From Microlunatus flavus (GTDB lineage Bacteria > Actinomycetota > Actinomycetes > Propionibacteriales > Propionibacteriaceae), in contig NZ_FOFA01000001.1 of NCBI RefSeq assembly GCF_900110855.1, forward strand, positions 744,001 through 808,000: a DNA stretch of 64,000 nucleotides, read 5' to 3'. Position 1 is the stretch's first letter; each line of letters starts with the position of its first letter. A model generated the notes under the pieces. That model made no database searches. It saw only the letters and a list, made by a program, of their open reading frames with translations, and was not told the DNA's origin. A program made the translations under genes and the position numbers. Positions 27,168-35,582 of the stretch are shown here, piece after piece.

Positions 27168-28588
27168 GCGGGGACCTCCGCGTACGCGGCGTCCGACCGG
27201 GGCGCGACCGGTTCACCGGCACCGGGCCCGTCGGCCCCGTCGGCCCGGTCGGACCCGGCCTGCGAACGACGCTGGAAGAGCTCCAGGCAGCGGCGGAAGG
27301 CGACCGCGAGGAGGCAGAGGCGCAGAGGCTCCCAGGGCAGCCCCTCGAGGAGGCTGACGTAGGGGTCGGCCATGTACCAGAACTCGATGTCGCGACCGCC
27401 GAAGACGGCGCGGTAGAGCTGGCGGACCTCGTTCTGCCCGACCAGGACCGCGGTGTAGACGAGCACGAAGGCGCCGAGGAAGCTGACGCCGGCCCGCAGC
27501 ACCAGCTGCAGGGAGTGGAAGGTCGGGAGGTACTTGTCGTCGATGTCGCCGAGGAACGCCTCGCGGACCTCGTTCCCGACGCGCTTCACCCCGCGCGGCG
27601 CCGCCGCCCGGAGGGCACGCTTGTCGCTGCGGCGGTCGAAGCGCGAGGCCCCGACCACCCGGGCCGCCGCCGGGCGGCCGCGCCGCCACAGGTCGGCGAG
27701 CGAGAGGACCTGCGACCCGTACACCAGCGCCGCCACGGCCAGCCAGATGATCGGCTGCGACACCACCGTCCAGAACATCGGCCACACCGGGTCGGCCAGG
27801 AAGCCCCCGATGCGGTGCAGCAGCTCCGGCAGGTGCAGGTCCAGGGACGCGAGGGCACGCTCCACGGCCTCGCCCGCGCTGTCGACCCAGCCGACGAACG
27901 CGCGGTCGCTCAGCCAGTTCCGGGGGCGCTGCAGCAGCACGAACCCGCCGTAGATCACGACGAGCAGGAAGAAGGACTCGACCACGGCGGTGGCGATGCC
28001 GAGCAGCCCGACGCCGGTGCGCTCGTGGAGGTGGTCCATCAGGCGGCGCAGCAGGTAGAGGCCGACGAGCAGGGCCAGCATCCACCCCGCGTGGTTCGTC
28101 GCGAGCCCCCGCACCGAGCTCAGCACGGTCGGACCGCCCGTGAAGACCCCGTTGCGGAAGTACTGCTCGTTGGCCAGCGCGGACGCCTTGTCGTTCACCA
28201 GGCCGAAGGCGGAGTACAGACCCAGGAAGGGCAGCAGCGTGACCGAGACGAGCCGGGTCAGGCTGGTACGGCCCTCGCCGCCCTCCGACGCCGGTCCCGA
28301 GGTCGGCACCAGGGCCTGGATGCCCAGCTCCTCGCCGACGAGCCGGAGGATCACGACCACGGCGACGAGGTCGAAGAGGAAGCTGGTCGAGAAGATGACG
28401 ACCGCACCCCAGCCGCTCGTGTCGCCCACGATCGACGCGGCTTGCAGGGCGAGGCGGTCGCCCAGCCACCCCAGCAGCCAGACGGCGAGGATCTGCGGCA
28501 GGAGCCGGAACAGGACCACGACGGTGTCGCGCACGAGGATGACGACGTCGTCGAGGACCGCCGCGCCCGCGCGCCGGAAGCCGCCCAC
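27164..28588 (-). CDS. Polytopic membrane protein, unknown
   Basis: A 474-residue protein with roughly eight hydrophobic helices (for example VVVLFRLLPQILAVWLLGWL, FLFDLVAVVVILRLVG, MLALLVGLYLLRRLM, ESFFLLVVIYGGFVLLQ, IIWLAVAALVYGSQV, AGVSFLGAFVLVYTAVLVG). A basic cytoplasmic loop (RFDRRSDKRALRAAAPRG) lies near residue 320 and a charged tail at the C-terminus. No enzyme or transporter motif was recognised. It starts the coupled operon and may be the integral platform for the two single-pass proteins downstream. Confidence 0.65.
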   Translation of the reverse strand: MGGFRRAGAAVLDDVVILVRDTVVVLFRLLPQILAVWLLGWLGDRLALQAASIVGDTSGWGAVVIFSTSFLFDLVAVVVILRLVGEELGIQALVPTSGPASEGGEGRTSLTRLVSVTLLPFLGLYSAFGLVNDKASALANEQYFRNGVFTGGPTVLSSVRGLATNHAGWMLALLVGLYLLRRLMDHLHERTGVGLLGIATAVVESFFLLVVIYGGFVLLQRPRNWLSDRAFVGWVDSAGEAVERALASLDLHLPELLHRIGGFLADPVWPMFWTVVSQPIIWLAVAALVYGSQVLSLADLWRRGRPAAARVVGASRFDRRSDKRALRAAAPRGVKRVGNEVREAFLGDIDDKYLPTFHSLQLVLRAGVSFLGAFVLVYTAVLVGQNEVRQLYRAVFGGRDIEFWYMADPYVSLLEGLPWEPLRLCLLAVAFRRCLELFQRRSQAGSDRADGADGPGAGEPVAPRSDAAYAEVPA

Positions 28589-28791
28589 GTCCCTCCTCGA
28601 CCTGTCGTCGGTCCTGCCTCGGCGCTGATCGTGTCGCTGGTCTCGGCGCCGTTCTTGTCCGGGGAACCGTACGGGATCGCGGGTGCGGCGGGGACGGGTT
28701 CGACCCAGCGCGTCCGACGCGCGCGGACACTCGGGGTGCCGGGCGCCCGCGGAGCGCCGTGCTCCCGCCCGGCGGCGCGGGAGGTCCGCCC

Positions 28792-28797
28792 TACGAT
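28792..28797 (+). promoter_or_regulatory. Possible -10 (TACGAT) for mscR
   Basis: TANNNT hexamer 35 bases before the mscR GTG; a leader of about 29 bases would include the AAGGAGAGG ribosome site. Confidence 0.4.
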
Positions 28798-28832
28798 GAC
28801 CGGACCGTCCGACAGCGGGAAGGAGAGGTCAC

Positions 28833-29984
28833 GTGCCTCAGCAGGTGCAGGGGATCATCGCGCGGAGCAAGGGTGCGCCGGTCGAGAAGGTGACGGTCGT
28901 CGTGCCGGACGCCGGACCCGGCGAGGCGGTGGTGCGGATCCTCACGTGCGGGGTGTGCCACACCGACCTGCACTACCGCGAGGGCGGGATCGGCGACGAC
29001 TACCCGTACCTGCTCGGGCACGAGGCGGCCGGCGTCGTGGAGCAGGTCGGCGACGACGTGCGCGACCTCGAGCCCGGCGACTACGTGATCCTCAACTGGC
29101 GCGCGGTCTGCGGCACCTGCCGCGCCTGCCGCCGGGGCCGGCCCTGGTACTGCTTCAACACCTTCAACGCGACGCAGCGGATGACCCTGGAGGACGGCAC
29201 CGAGCTGTCCCCGGCGCTCGGCATCGGCGCGTTCATGGACAAGACGCTCGTGGCCGCGGGCCAGTGCACCAAGGTCGACCCGCGCGCCCGCCCGGCCGCC
29301 GCCGGCCTCCTCGGCTGCGGCGTGATGGCCGGTCTCGGCGCGGCGATCAACACCGGCGGCGTCACCCGCGGCGACTCGGTCGCCGTGATCGGCTGCGGCG
29401 GCGTGGGCGCCGCGGCCGTCGCCGGTGCCCGGCTGGCCGGTGCCAGCACGATCATCGCCATCGACGTCGACGAGCGAAAGCTCGCCGTCGCCCGCGCGCT
29501 GGGCGCGACCGAGGCGGTCAACGCTCGTGACGCCGACCCGGTCGAGGCGATGCAGTCGCTCACCGGCGGGTTCGGTCCCGACGTCGTCATCGACGCGGTG
29601 GGCCGCCCGGAGACCTGGCTGCAGGCGTTCTACGGCCGCGACCTCGCCGGCACGGTCGTCCTCGTCGGCGTGCCGACGCCCGAGATGAAGCTCGAGCTGC
29701 CGCTGCTGGACGTCTTCGGGCGCGGCGGTTCGCTGAAGTCGAGCTGGTACGGCGACTGCCTGCCGAGCCGCGACTTCCCGATGCTCGTCGACCTCTACCT
29801 CCAGGGCCGGCTGCCGCTCGACACCTTCGTCACCGAGGAGATCGGGATCGACGACGTCGAGGAGGCGTTCAGCCGGATGAAGACGGGCGACGTGCTGCGC
29901 TCGGTCGTCGTCCTCGACGACACCCCACCGGTGTCGATCGGCGGGACCACCAACTCGTCGGGCCCGGACGAGGCCGCGTCGTGA
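28833..29984 (+). CDS. mscR: S-(hydroxymethyl)mycothiol dehydrogenase
   Basis: Oxidises the formaldehyde-mycothiol adduct (and reduces S-nitrosomycothiol) with NAD, a formaldehyde and nitrosative-stress defence found in mycothiol-making actinobacteria. The 383-residue class III-type zinc alcohol dehydrogenase shows the catalytic zinc ligands (Cys42 in [11 protein letters not shown] and His63-Glu64 in LLGHEAAG), a structural zinc cluster in [15 protein letters not shown], and the NAD motif GCGGVG. GTG follows AAGGAGAGG. The stop overlaps the next gene by 4 bases. The pair with a metallo-beta-lactamase protein is conserved for this enzyme. Confidence 0.94.
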   Translation: MPQQVQGIIARSKGAPVEKVTVVVPDAGPGEAVVRILTCGVCHTDLHYREGGIGDDYPYLLGHEAAGVVEQVGDDVRDLEPGDYVILNWRAVCGTCRACRRGRPWYCFNTFNATQRMTLEDGTELSPALGIGAFMDKTLVAAGQCTKVDPRARPAAAGLLGCGVMAGLGAAINTGGVTRGDSVAVIGCGGVGAAAVAGARLAGASTIIAIDVDERKLAVARALGATEAVNARDADPVEAMQSLTGGFGPDVVIDAVGRPETWLQAFYGRDLAGTVVLVGVPTPEMKLELPLLDVFGRGGSLKSSWYGDCLPSRDFPMLVDLYLQGRLPLDTFVTEEIGIDDVEEAFSRMKTGDVLRSVVVLDDTPPVSIGGTTNSSGPDEAAS

Positions 29985-30583
29985 CGGCGCGCATCGACCA
30001 CACGGTCACGTCGGGGACGTTCAGCCTGGACGGGCAGACGTACGACGTCGACAACAACGTCTGGGTCGTCGGCGACGACGAGGAGTGCGTGGTCGTCGAC
30101 GCACCGCACGACGTCGAGGCCATCCTCGGGCTCGTCGGGAAGCGCCGCGTCGTCGCCGTGCTCTGCACCCACGGCCACGACGACCACGTCCGGTTCGCGC
30201 CGGACCTCGGGCACGTCACGGGCGCGCCCGTCCTGCTGAACCCCGCCGAGTCCGAGGTCTGGCACCTCACCCACGACCAGGACCCGGACGGCTCGCTGAC
30301 GGACGGGCAGCGCATCGACGTGGCGGGCACGACCCTGGAGGTCGTCGCGACGCCGGGGCACTCCCCCGGCGGCGTCTGCCTCTACGCCCCCGACCTCGGG
30401 GTCGTGTTCACCGGCGACACGCTCTTCAACGGCGGTCCGGGAGCGACGGGGCGATCGTTCAGCGACCGCGACCTGCTCGTCCGCTCCATCCGGGAGCGGC
30501 TGTTCGTGCTCCCGGACGACACGGTCGTCAAGACCGGCCACGGCGACGACACCACCCTCGGCGCCGAGCGCGCGAACGTCTGA
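29981..30583 (+). CDS. Metallo-beta-lactamase-fold hydrolase partner of MscR
   Basis: A 200-residue MBL-fold protein. The dinuclear metal motif is intact: THGHDDHV, then GHSPGGV, the bridging Asp in FTGDTLF, and a final His in KTGHGDDT. The gene overlaps mscR by 4 bases. In this context it probably hydrolyses the S-formylmycothiol product or a related mycothiol thioester to finish formaldehyde detoxification. That role is inferred from gene linkage; glyoxalase II-like proteins are the nearest characterised relatives. Confidence 0.88.
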   Translation: MTARIDHTVTSGTFSLDGQTYDVDNNVWVVGDDEECVVVDAPHDVEAILGLVGKRRVVAVLCTHGHDDHVRFAPDLGHVTGAPVLLNPAESEVWHLTHDQDPDGSLTDGQRIDVAGTTLEVVATPGHSPGGVCLYAPDLGVVFTGDTLFNGGPGATGRSFSDRDLLVRSIRERLFVLPDDTVVKTGHGDDTTLGAERANV

Positions 30584-30620
30584 CCCGACGGCGAGGACCT
30601 ACCCCTCGGCTGCGTTCGCT

Positions 30621-30683
30621 CGATCTTGTGACGTCTGCTCGTGTTCAAACACGCGCGAACGTCAGAAAGTCGAGCAGACGCAG
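30621..30683. repeat. Left inverted 63-bp palindromic repeat flanking the DUF559 gene
   Basis: This segment matches the reverse complement of 31746-31808 at about 45 of 63 positions without gaps, counted by eye. It also contains an outer inverted repeat (GTCTGCTCG at 30633-30641, CGAGCAGAC at 30671-30679) and a central CGTGTT-CA-AACACG hairpin. Confidence 0.8.
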
Positions 30684-30795
30684 TCGAGAGTCGGGTGGGG
30701 ACGGCTACGCCGCGCCGGGTCGGCCGCGAGGCCCGCGAAAGCAGGCCCTGTGCACAACGGGTCAGGGACGCTCGCACCCGTGGTCGGCTTTCCTC

Positions 30796-31713
30796 GTGGA
30801 CGACATCCGACTCGCCCGGGAGCTCGTGGCCGGAGGGCTGAATGCAGGAGACATCCGCTCCGCCGTGGGCGACGGAAGCCTTCGTCGGCTGCGGCGGGGG
30901 GCTTACGTGGGCCCCGACGAGTGGGCCGACGACCTCACCCAGGTTCACCGCCGGTTGATCACCGCGACCCTCAGGCAGGGGCACCCGGGTGCGGTCGTGA
31001 GTCACGGCTCCGCCGCCGTCCTGCACGGTCTCGAGGTGCCGCAGGTCGCGCTGGACACGGTGCACCTCACCCGCGACCGACGCGGCGGCGGGCAGCGGCG
31101 GAAGTGGCTGCGGGTGCACGGGCTGCCGTTGCCGCAGGAGCACGTCGCTGCGGTCGACGGGGTGCCGACGACCGCCCTGCCGCGCACGGTCGTCGACCTC
31201 GCGTGCAGCCTGCCGCTCCCTGACGGCGTGGCGATCGGCGACGGAGCGCTGCGCCTGGGGCTGCACCCTGCTGACCTTTCCGCCGTTCTCACGGGGGTAG
31301 GGACGCGGCACGGCGTCGGCCGAGCGCGGCGGGCGCTCGAGCTGCTGGACGGGCGCAGCGAGAGCTACGGCGAGTCGATCAGCCGCGTGCTCATGCTCGA
31401 ACGCGGACTGCCCGCACCGGAGCCGCAGCTGCGCGTCCGGGACGCGCGGGGTGTTGTCGTGGCCCGCGTGGACTTCGCGTGGCCCTCGCTCGGCGTGATC
31501 GGCGAGTTCGACGGGAGGATCAAGTACGGCCTGGACCTCGCACCCGACCAGGACCCCGCCCAAGCGCTCTGGCGCGAGAAGCTGCGCGAGGACCGGCTGC
31601 GCGACCTCGGCTGGCAGGTCGTGCGCTGGGTCTGGGCCGACCTGGAGAACCCTCGGGACTGGTTCGCGCGGCTCGAGCGGGCCTTCGGCCGGGGTCGCCC
31701 CGTGCCGGCGTGA
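30796..31713 (+). CDS. AbiEi-like N-terminus plus DUF559/Vsr-like nuclease domain protein
   Basis: A 305-residue protein. The N-terminal part (LARELVAGGLNAGDIRSAV, then RRLRRGAYVGPDEW) is a winged-helix segment like that of type IV antitoxin AbiEi proteins. VSHGSAAVLHGLEVP and TALPRTVVDLACSLP are family landmarks. The C-terminal part resembles DUF559/Vsr-like PD-(D/E)xK nucleases: VIGEFDGRIKYG supplies candidate catalytic Asp and Lys, followed by REDRLRDLGWQVVRW. The GTG at 30796 has only a weak ribosome site, so the start is uncertain. No AbiEii toxin gene adjoins it. The gene is bracketed by inverted palindromic repeats, which suggests it moves as a unit (inference). Confidence 0.8.
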   Translation: MDDIRLARELVAGGLNAGDIRSAVGDGSLRRLRRGAYVGPDEWADDLTQVHRRLITATLRQGHPGAVVSHGSAAVLHGLEVPQVALDTVHLTRDRRGGGQRRKWLRVHGLPLPQEHVAAVDGVPTTALPRTVVDLACSLPLPDGVAIGDGALRLGLHPADLSAVLTGVGTRHGVGRARRALELLDGRSESYGESISRVLMLERGLPAPEPQLRVRDARGVVVARVDFAWPSLGVIGEFDGRIKYGLDLAPDQDPAQALWREKLREDRLRDLGWQVVRWVWADLENPRDWFARLERAFGRGRPVPA

Positions 31714-31745
31714 CGCGAAGGTCCACCTGACTCGGACCGCCGCCC

Positions 31746-31808
31746 GTACGTCTGCTCGCTTTCAGTGCGTCTGCGCGTGTTGCAACACGCGCGATCGACA
31801 CAAGATCG
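31746..31808. repeat. Right inverted 63-bp palindromic repeat flanking the DUF559 gene
   Basis: Inverted partner of 30621-30683. Its core, 31773-31792, is the perfect 20-base palindrome GCGCGTGTTGCAACACGCGC. A further palindrome GATCGCGCGATC lies at 31804-31815. It sits 32 bases after the stop codon of the nuclease-like gene. Confidence 0.85.
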
Positions 31809-31877
31809 CGCGATCGCGGACGGCGGCCCGCGCGTGAGCGCCGTGCGCGCGCGGTCGCGCTCAGAAGGGTCAGCGGG

Positions 31878-32852
31878 TCACTGGAACCCGGCGTTCTCGC
31901 GCGGGGTGTACGCCGCCTCGAGCTGGGCGACCTCGTCGTCGGTGAGCTCGAGGTCGATCGCGGCGACGGCGTCGTCGAGGTGGTGGGGCTTGGAGGCGCC
32001 GACGATCGGTGCGGTCACCGCCGGGTGGCGCAGCACCCAGGCCAGCGCGACGCTCGCCGCCGCGACGCCGCGGGCCTGCGCGACGTCGAGGACCGACTGC
32101 ACGATCTGGGCGTCGCCGTCGTTGTAGAGGTTCTTGCCGAACTCGTCGGTCTCGGAACGGTTGGTGCTCGAGTCCCAGGGCCGGGTCAGGCGGCCGCGGG
32201 CCAGCGGGCTCCACGGGATCACGCCGACGCCGGAGTCGACGCAGTACGGCAGCATCTCGCGCTCCTCCTCGCGGGCGAGGAGGTTGTAGTGGTCCTGCAT
32301 GGTCACGAAGGGGGTCCACCCGTTCGCGATCGCGACGTTCTGCGCCTTCTGGAACTGCCACGCGTACATCGACGAGGCCCCGATGTAGCGGGCCTTGCCC
32401 GACTTCACGACGTCGTGCAGCGCCTCCATCGTCTCCTCGACCGGCGTGCCGTAGTCCCAGCGGTGGATCTGGTAGAGGTCCACGTAGTCCATGCCGAGCC
32501 GGGTGAGCGACGCGTCGATCCCGGTCAGGATCGCCTTGCGCGAGAGGCCCTTGCCGTTGGGTCGGCCCGGACGCATCGGGTTGAAGACCTTGGTGGCCAG
32601 CACCAGGTCCTCGCGCGGGATCAGCTCCTTGAGCGCCCGGCCGGTGATCTCCTCGCTGGAGCCGTCGGAGTAGACGTCGGCGGTGTCGAAGAAGTTGATG
32701 CCGGCCTCGACGGCCCGCTCGAAGAACGGGCGCGCCTCGTCCTCGGGCAGCGACCAGGAGTGGCCGCCCCGCGCGGGGTCGCCGTACGTCATGCACCCCA
32801 GGCAGACCGGGGAGACGTCGAGTCCGGTGCTGCCGAGCTTCACGTAGTCCAT
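31878..32852 (-). CDS. Aldo-keto reductase
   Basis: A 324-residue NADPH-dependent oxidoreductase of the AKR superfamily (TIM barrel, YghZ/potassium-channel-beta-like subgroup). The catalytic tetrad is in place: Asp56 and Tyr61 (FFDTADVYSDG), Lys88 (LATKVF) and His130 (DLYQIHRWD). The C-terminal cofactor loop reads VTAPIVGASKPHHLDDAVAA. The ATG at 32852 is well placed. It stands alone after the terminator of the convergent-direction epimerase gene. Substrate unknown. Confidence 0.92.
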   Translation of the reverse strand: MDYVKLGSTGLDVSPVCLGCMTYGDPARGGHSWSLPEDEARPFFERAVEAGINFFDTADVYSDGSSEEITGRALKELIPREDLVLATKVFNPMRPGRPNGKGLSRKAILTGIDASLTRLGMDYVDLYQIHRWDYGTPVEETMEALHDVVKSGKARYIGASSMYAWQFQKAQNVAIANGWTPFVTMQDHYNLLAREEEREMLPYCVDSGVGVIPWSPLARGRLTRPWDSSTNRSETDEFGKNLYNDGDAQIVQSVLDVAQARGVAAASVALAWVLRHPAVTAPIVGASKPHHLDDAVAAIDLELTDDEVAQLEAAYTPRENAGFQ

Positions 32853-32872
32853 GGGTCCTGCCTACCCCATGC

Positions 32873-32898
32873 GGGCCGCGCGGCGGCGCGCGCGGCCC
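32873..32898 (-). terminator. GC hairpin after the epimerase gene
   Basis: Ten-base perfect arms (GGGCCGCGCG/CGCGCGGCCC) with a six-base loop, 10 bases past the stop of the upstream minus-strand gene and just before the aldo-keto reductase start. Confidence 0.55.
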
Positions 32899-32907
32899 CC
32901 GCCGACC

Positions 32908-33762
32908 TCAGACCTCGTCGCGCCAGCTGTGCTGCGGGTCGTAGCCGAGGAGGTTCCGGGCCTTGTCGATGCTCAGCGGCGACTCGTACTCACCGAGCTC
33001 GCGGGTGTGCTCGACCTCGCCGAACCGTTCGCGCAGCAGCTGCTCGACCGGGACGTGGGGCACGACGTCGGGCGACGCGATGACGAACACCTCCATGCCG
33101 CGCGGCTCGTACGCCAGCGAGAGCTCCACCGCCTGGGCGGCGTCGCGGGCGTCGATGTAGGACCACAGGTTGAAGCGGCGCTGGTCGGCGGTGTAGTCGC
33201 CGAAGGCGGCGTAGTCCTCGACGCGCATGACGTTGGAGAAGCGCAGGCCGACCATCGACAGCTCGGGGTCCCAGCGGCAGAACTGCGCCGCCATCGCCTC
33301 CTCGACGACCTTGCCGAGGGAGTAGGTCGAGTTCGGCTCGTGGACCGCCTCGTCGACCGGGACGTACGCGGGCGGGGTGTCGAAGGGCAGGCCCAGGACG
33401 GTCTCGCTCGAGGCCCAGACGACCTTGTGGATGCCGGCGAGCTTGGCGGCCTGGAAGACGTGGAACGTCGAGGGCACGTTGTTGCCGAAGGTCGCCGCGT
33501 TGGCGGTCAGGCCCGGCGCGGGGATGGCGGCCAGGTGCACGACCGCGTCGACGGCGTCGTACGCGTCGTCGATCCCGGTGAGCGCCTCGACGACCTGCCC
33601 GTAGTCGGTGAGGTCGATCCGCAGGAACCGCGCGCCCGCGCCGAGGCCGCCCTCGGGCACCGGCTTGGAGTCCACGTTCGTGACGCGGTGGCCGAGGGAG
33701 AGCAGGTGCTCCACCACGACCCCGCCGAGCTTGCCCGAACCACCCGTGACGACGATGTGCAT
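32908..33762 (-). CDS. NAD-dependent epimerase/dehydratase family protein
   Basis: A 284-residue extended short-chain dehydrogenase. It begins MHIVVTGGSGKLGGVVVEHL with the TGGxGxxG motif. The active-site Tyr and Lys are in STYSLGKVVEE with an upstream WASSETV serine. Sequence traits such as FGDYTADQRRFNLWSYIDAR suggest a nucleotide-sugar or uronate dehydrogenase-like protein, but the substrate is unclear. The ATG at 33762 was chosen because upstream in-frame codons encode only repeat-derived sequence. Confidence 0.88.
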   Translation of the reverse strand: MHIVVTGGSGKLGGVVVEHLLSLGHRVTNVDSKPVPEGGLGAGARFLRIDLTDYGQVVEALTGIDDAYDAVDAVVHLAAIPAPGLTANAATFGNNVPSTFHVFQAAKLAGIHKVVWASSETVLGLPFDTPPAYVPVDEAVHEPNSTYSLGKVVEEAMAAQFCRWDPELSMVGLRFSNVMRVEDYAAFGDYTADQRRFNLWSYIDARDAAQAVELSLAYEPRGMEVFVIASPDVVPHVPVEQLLRERFGEVEHTRELGEYESPLSIDKARNLLGYDPQHSWRDEV

Positions 33763-33828
33763 GCACCAGACCCTGCCACCTCCGGCCGCGGCCCCCGCGG
33801 GCGCACCGCACCACGAGCGCGGCAACGC

Positions 33829-33960
33829 CCCCTGAGCTTGTCGAAGGGCCACGCAGTGGTCGGCGTGGGAGGAGCCGACCTCTGACGAGGCCCTTCGACG
33901 AGCTCAGGGGGCGTTCGACGAGCTCAGGGGGCGTTCGACGCGCTCTGGGGGCGTTCGACG
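33829..33960. repeat. Inverted cluster of CTTCGAC-AGCTCAGGG repeats
   Basis: One copy reads CCCTGAGCTTGTCGAAGGG near 33830. After a spacer of about 45 bases, a forward copy (CCCTTCGACGAGCTCAGGG near 33892) is followed by three progressively decayed GCGTTCGACG(A/C)GCTC units. The opposing arrangement is REPIN-like and fills the gap between two minus-strand genes. Confidence 0.85.
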
Positions 33961-33965
33961 CGCGC

Positions 33966-34613
33966 TCAGACCGCGAGGTTGACCTGCTGGCGGTGGTGCT
34001 GGCCGGCCTCGATCAGGTCGACGAAGCCGAGGGCGTAGTCCGGCGCCGAGATGGCGCCGCCGTCCTCGGGGCTGAGCGCCACCTCGTCGCCGAGGCGGTA
34101 GGCCCCGGTCGCCTCGCCCGGGGCGTACGCGCCGAAGGCCAGAGCCGGGCTGACGAAGACCCAGTCGAGGCTGTCGGGCGTCGCGGGCAGGTCCTCGACG
34201 ACCTGGGCCGCCCCGGTCAGCACCTCGGGCAGGATCGCCTCCGGCACGTGGCTCACGTCGGTCACGAAGCGCGGCGCGCCCGCCGCGGGCCGCAGCGAGG
34301 TGTAGCCGCCGACGACGAACAGCCGCGCACCGGCCTCGTCGGCCAGGCGGGCGATGGTCCGGTTGACCTCGCGGAACCGGTCGGTGATCGCCCCGCGCGG
34401 GGAGAGCGCGGCGACGACGACCTCCGCGCCGTCGACTACGGAGGCGAGGGTGGCCTCGTCGAGCGCGTCGCCCTGGACGTGCTCGACCCCGGGCGTCGGC
34501 TCCTCGGGGAGCGACCGGCTGAGCGCCGTGACCTGGTGGCCGCGACGGGCGGCCTCGGTGGCGATGGCGGACCCGGCGTACCCGGTTCCTCCGATGACGA
34601 CGATGCGTGACAC
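33966..34613 (-). CDS. NAD(P)-binding oxidoreductase (NmrA/BVR-B-like)
   Basis: A 215-residue atypical short-chain dehydrogenase starting with SRIVVIGGTGYAGSAIATEA and the typical GDALDEATLASVVDGAEVVV segment. It resembles YwnB/BVR-B-type flavin or NADPH-dependent reductases that are commonly controlled by HxlR regulators. It diverges from such a regulator across a 90-base promoter region, so it is the probable target gene. The start is a GTG. Substrate unknown. Confidence 0.88.
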   Translation of the reverse strand: MSRIVVIGGTGYAGSAIATEAARRGHQVTALSRSLPEEPTPGVEHVQGDALDEATLASVVDGAEVVVAALSPRGAITDRFREVNRTIARLADEAGARLFVVGGYTSLRPAAGAPRFVTDVSHVPEAILPEVLTGAAQVVEDLPATPDSLDWVFVSPALAFGAYAPGEATGAYRLGDEVALSPEDGGAISAPDYALGFVDLIEAGQHHRQQVNLAV

Positions 34614-34703
34614 TGCGCGACCCTTCGTGCTGGACAGACGGCGCCGGACGGCGCACGCTGATCACCGTACGTTTGCAACTCTCCTTTGGGAAGTAGGCAC
34701 TTC
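34614..34703. promoter_or_regulatory. Divergent promoter with possible HxlR operator
   Basis: The 90-base gap contains ACCGTACG, which places TANNNT -10 boxes on both strands near 34664-34672. An imperfect inverted repeat TGCAACT...AGTAGGCA (about 34673-34699) resembles operators of the HxlR family. Self-regulation and control of the divergent reductase are inferred. Confidence 0.45.
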
Positions 34704-35096
34704 GTGGTAACCACCTCCTCCGCTCCGGGTCCCGTGCCGCTGCTCGGGGACCCCTACCGCGCCGACTGCCCGACCCGGCGCATCCTCGACCGCATCGGCG
34801 ACCGCTGGACGGTGCTCGTCGTCGGCGTGCTCGCCGAGGGCGACGCCCGGTTCTCGCAGCTGGCCCGCCGCGTGGAGGGCGTCTCGCAGAAGATGCTGAC
34901 CCAGACCCTGCGGGGGCTCGAGCGCGATGGCCTGGTGCGCCGCACCGTCCACCCGGAGGTCCCGGTGCGCGTGGAGTACGCGCTGACCGAGGCCGGGCGC
35001 ACCCTGTGCGAGCCGCTGCGGGCGCTGCAGGAGTGGGCGATCACCCACCTCGAGGACGTCTCGGCCTCGCAGCGGGCGCACGACGAGGTCGCCTGA
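34704..35096 (+). CDS. HxlR-family transcriptional regulator
   Basis: A 130-residue winged-helix regulator. The HxlR hallmark CPTRRILDRIGDRWTVLVVGVL is followed by RFSQLARRVEGVSQKMLTQTLRGLERDGLV and the beta-wing RVEYALTEAGRTL. The single cysteine in DCPTRR is the usual redox or quinone-sensing position in this family. The GTG has GGGAAG upstream. It most likely represses the divergent NAD(P)-binding gene in response to an electrophile. Confidence 0.92.
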   Translation: MVTTSSAPGPVPLLGDPYRADCPTRRILDRIGDRWTVLVVGVLAEGDARFSQLARRVEGVSQKMLTQTLRGLERDGLVRRTVHPEVPVRVEYALTEAGRTLCEPLRALQEWAITHLEDVSASQRAHDEVA

Positions 35097-35119
35097 AGAC
35101 CTCCGGAGCAGCCGGGACG

Positions 35120-35145
35120 CCGCGGGTCCGCAGAAGGACCCGCGG
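35120..35145 (+). terminator. Perfect 10-bp hairpin after the HxlR gene
   Basis: CCGCGGGTCC and GGACCCGCGG separated by six bases, 23 bases after the stop codon. Confidence 0.6.
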
Positions 35146-35161
35146 CTGGGACACTGGAACG

Positions 35162-35569
35162 GTGCGCTTCCTCCTCCGGCTCGTCGCCAACGCGGCCGCC
35201 CTCGCCGTCGCCACCTGGCTGCTGTCCGGCATCACGCTGACCGCGCAGGGCACCGGCGACAAGGTCCTCGTGCTGCTCGTCGTCGCGCTGATCTTCGGCG
35301 TCGTCAACGCCGTGGTGAAGCCGATCTTCACCGCGGTCACCGCCTGCGTCGTGCTGATCACGCTCGGGGTCTTCCTGCTCGTGATCAACGCGCTGATGCT
35401 GCTGCTCACCTCGTGGGTCGCGGACAAGATCGGGATCGGCTGGTCCGTCGACGGCTTCTGGACCGCGCTGCTCGGCGCCGTGATCGTCTCGGTCGTCAGC
35501 TTCGTGCTCAACGCGTTCCTCCCCGACCGCAACCAGCCGGCGCGCCGCCTGCGCGGCACCCGCGCGTGA
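35162..35569 (+). CDS. Phage-holin-4-2-like (PF04020) membrane protein
   Basis: A 135-residue integral membrane protein with four helices (LVANAAALAVATWLLSGITL; VLVLLVVALIFGVVNAVVKP; VVLITLGVFLLVINALMLLL; ALLGAVIVSVVSFVLNAFLP). The NAVVKP turn is the family hallmark. Despite the family name it is a chromosomal housekeeping-type protein of unknown role and is not linked to phage genes here. The GTG start is placed at the beginning of the first helix. The next gene follows after 13 bases. Confidence 0.85.
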   Translation: MRFLLRLVANAAALAVATWLLSGITLTAQGTGDKVLVLLVVALIFGVVNAVVKPIFTAVTACVVLITLGVFLLVINALMLLLTSWVADKIGIGWSVDGFWTALLGAVIVSVVSFVLNAFLPDRNQPARRLRGTRA

Positions 35570-35582
35570 ACCGGGCCCTCGC

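Noticed and set aside
30796-31713. A classical AbiE type IV toxin-antitoxin pair
   Set aside because: The AbiEi-like N-terminus is fused to a nuclease-like domain and no AbiEii nucleotidyltransferase gene is adjacent on either side.
35162-35569. Holin-like gene and YhgE/Pip gene as signs of a prophage
   Set aside because: Both are chromosomal families despite their names. No integrase, capsid, tail or lysis genes occur in the window.
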